A stretch of DNA of 5,283 nucleotides from Lentzea sp. (GTDB lineage: Bacteria; Actinomycetota; Actinomycetes; Mycobacteriales; Pseudonocardiaceae), in contig JASLAV010000875.1 of the NCBI GenBank assembly GCA_030146905.1, forward strand, positions 1 through 5,283. The letters are read 5' to 3'. The translations under genes and the position numbers were made by a program. Positions 3,857-5,283 of the stretch are shown here, piece by piece. The notes beneath the pieces were generated by a model. The model worked only from the letters and a program-made list of their open reading frames with translations, was not told the origin of the DNA and did not search any database. How positions within the stretch are numbered: the stretch's first letter is position 1; each line of letters begins with the position of its first letter.

Positions 3857-5283
3857 TCAAAGCAGCTTGGCGCGCATTCCGAGAAGCAGGTCCAGGACCT
3901 TGTCGACCTGCATCACGGCCACGTCGTCGTCAGGCAGCGGCTCTCCCACGACTCGCCGGCTCACCGAGCTCCAACGCGCTCGACCGGGCTCGGCGCCACC
4001 GACCCTCTTGGCCGCCAACGCCATGATGGTCTTCGTCTCCTCACGCCGCCCTCGGTAGAGATCCGGATCATGCAGCTCCGGAACGCTCTCGAAACCGCCG
4101 GCCGGAGGTAGGCCAGGGCCAACGAAGCGCGAGGGTCGAGCCGGTACGACTTCGGACGCACGGCAGCAGATGGCGGAGCACGTCACCCAGCCGTTCCTCG
4201 TCCGACTCGGCCGCCCTGAGCACGACCAAGTTGTCGAAGATCCGCTCGTACAGCGCGGACTTGGACGTGCCGCGATCGAGCCCGGTCGACAGGGGTCCAC
4301 CGCGTAGAGGGCGAGCATCAGCAGCAGCAACGGCCGGCTGACGAGGTCCGGCTGGTGCAGCGCCTCGTCCGGTGTCAGCTCCCGGACCCGCCCGGCCGCG
4401 ATGGCGGGCGCGTTCGCCTCCCGCCAGACCCGCAGCCACGCCCTGATCCGCGACTCGTCGAACTCCTCCAGCTTCACCACCGCGACGCCCTCGGGGATGT
4501 CGACCCGGTCGGCGACGACGGTCCGCGAGGTCACGACGAACACGACCGGCCGGTGCTGCTCCGCCTCGATCCGCTGGAACTCCACCACCTGCTGGAGGTA
4601 GCCGCCGCGGTCGTGGCGGGCGGCTCGGAGCAGCTCGTCCAGGCCGTCCAGGAGCACGACGCGGACGGTGCCGGCGCTCTGGTCGGTCAGCTCGTGCCAC
4701 CGGACGCGGCGGTTCGTGGACAGGTCGAGCGCCCGCTGCACCTGGCCGGTGATCGGCGTGTTGGCCGACGTTGCGCAGCGGGACGCGGACCACGGTGCAG
4801 TCGGCGGCGGGCATGCGTGCCGCGAGCACTTTCGTCAGCAGCGACTTCCCCGCGCCGGGGTGGCCGAGCACGAGCACGGGCAGGCGCGTCGCGTCCGGTG
4901 ACCAGGCCGAGCAGCGCCTCCACCCGGGCGAGGGCGTCGCCCTGCGCCGCGAGCGCGTCCTGGACCGGACCGGTGGCCGACCGCGTCGCCGCGTGCTCAC
5001 CGAGCATGGCCCGGATCAGGAACTCGGGCACCTGCGCGGCCAGGTCGAGGTACCGGGACTGGTACCGGTCGACCGTGCGTTGCGCGAGGACGCTGGCCGA
5101 TCCCGGCGTGACGTCGTTCCAGTCGGCGAGGCCGTCCAGGAAGTCGCGCATCCGGACGGACAACTCCTGCGCCCATGAGCTCAGGTAGGCCGGGTTCTCG
5201 TAGAACCCGCGAGCGGGCGACGGGAGCGGGATCGCGGCGTTGAGGAGGAAGTCCACCGAACTGTCGGGCGTCGTGCCCGCGAC
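3857..5283 (-). pseudogene. Frameshifted, 5'-incomplete NACHT/STAND NTPase
   Basis: One NTPase can be read only by changing frame. Block 1 (5283 to about 4895) is an N-terminal helical region, roughly 130 residues including VDFLLNAAIPLPSPARGFYE and ending VEALLGLVTG, of unknown function. Block 2 (about 4895-4763) carries Walker A GHPGAGKS (4842-4865) and ends RVPLRNVG. Block 3 (about 4762-4294) begins NTPITGQVQRALDL and carries Walker B VVLLDGLDELL (4628-4660), a sensor-1-like FVVTSRT and SRPLLLLMLALYAVDP. Block 4 (about 4292-4155) continues LSTGLDRGTSKSALYERIF to LRHLLPC. Walker A, a DGLDELL Walker B and TSRT in this order fit NACHT/STAND ATPases, which oligomerise on sensing a ligand; many act in phage defence. 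Beyond 4155 no frame is clearly right; one stays open to a TGA at 3857-3859. The usual large C-terminal sensor region is not seen. The frame is open at the right edge, with no ribosome site at the GTG (5254-5256), so the true start is probably outside. Sequencing error is the main alternative to decay. Confidence 0.75.

Noticed and set aside
4296..4303. TCCACCGC as a third copy of the direct repeat
   Set aside because: Only the first eight bases match and similarity ends at once, so it is a chance match.
4355..5188. A 277-codon plus-strand frame opposite the NTPase
   Set aside because: Its composition is shadow-like and it has no recognisable motif; the minus strand holds Walker A and Walker B in this interval.

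Overview
The window is GC-rich (for example 44 of 60 bases in 3181-3240) with strongly G/C-ending codons, and its genes fit a high-GC actinomycete: an Ala/Pro-rich protein tail, a half-size ABC exporter, a secreted family 6 cellulase and a NACHT-type NTPase. A filamentous, soil-type actinomycete, perhaps Pseudonocardiales, is my inference; nothing in the sequence proves the genus.

Layout from left to right. Positions 1-270 (+) hold the last 89 codons of an unidentified Ala/Pro-rich protein with a basic tail. It converges, with only 28 bases between the stop codons, on an ABC exporter gene at 299-2050 (-). Positions 2051-2245 form a dense regulatory strip. It holds a leader with two competing hairpins, a near-perfect CebR/CelR-type palindrome close to the likely start of the exporter transcript, the first copy of a 24-base direct repeat, and the promoter-operator of a toxin-antitoxin operon. 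That operon (+) is yefM (2246-2497) and yoeB (2494-2754), overlapping by ATGA. The second copy of the 24-base repeat follows at 2817-2840 and runs into a strong hairpin (2836-2867). Next is a secreted single-domain GH6 cellulase at 2873-3814 (-). From 3857 to the right edge (-) lies the 5' two thirds of a NACHT/STAND NTPase gene. It is broken by at least three frameshifts and open at the window edge, and its distal part cannot be assigned to one frame.

How the parts relate. YefM and YoeB form a self-contained addiction/stress module: YoeB is a ribosome-dependent mRNA endonuclease, and YefM neutralises it and represses the operon through paired TGTACA boxes. The two 24-base repeats bracket this module closely, and its base composition is less GC-rich than its neighbours. 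The simplest reading is a cassette inserted between the cellulase and exporter genes. If the repeats are collapsed to one copy, the cellulase terminator lies directly upstream of the exporter promoter. The CebR-like box suggests that the exporter answers to cello-oligosaccharides, which would link it to the cellulase, although the cellulase itself shows no such box nearby. The broken NTPase looks like a decaying defence- or signalling-type gene, unless its frameshifts are sequence errors.

I see no RNA genes, CRISPR arrays, transposases or origins.
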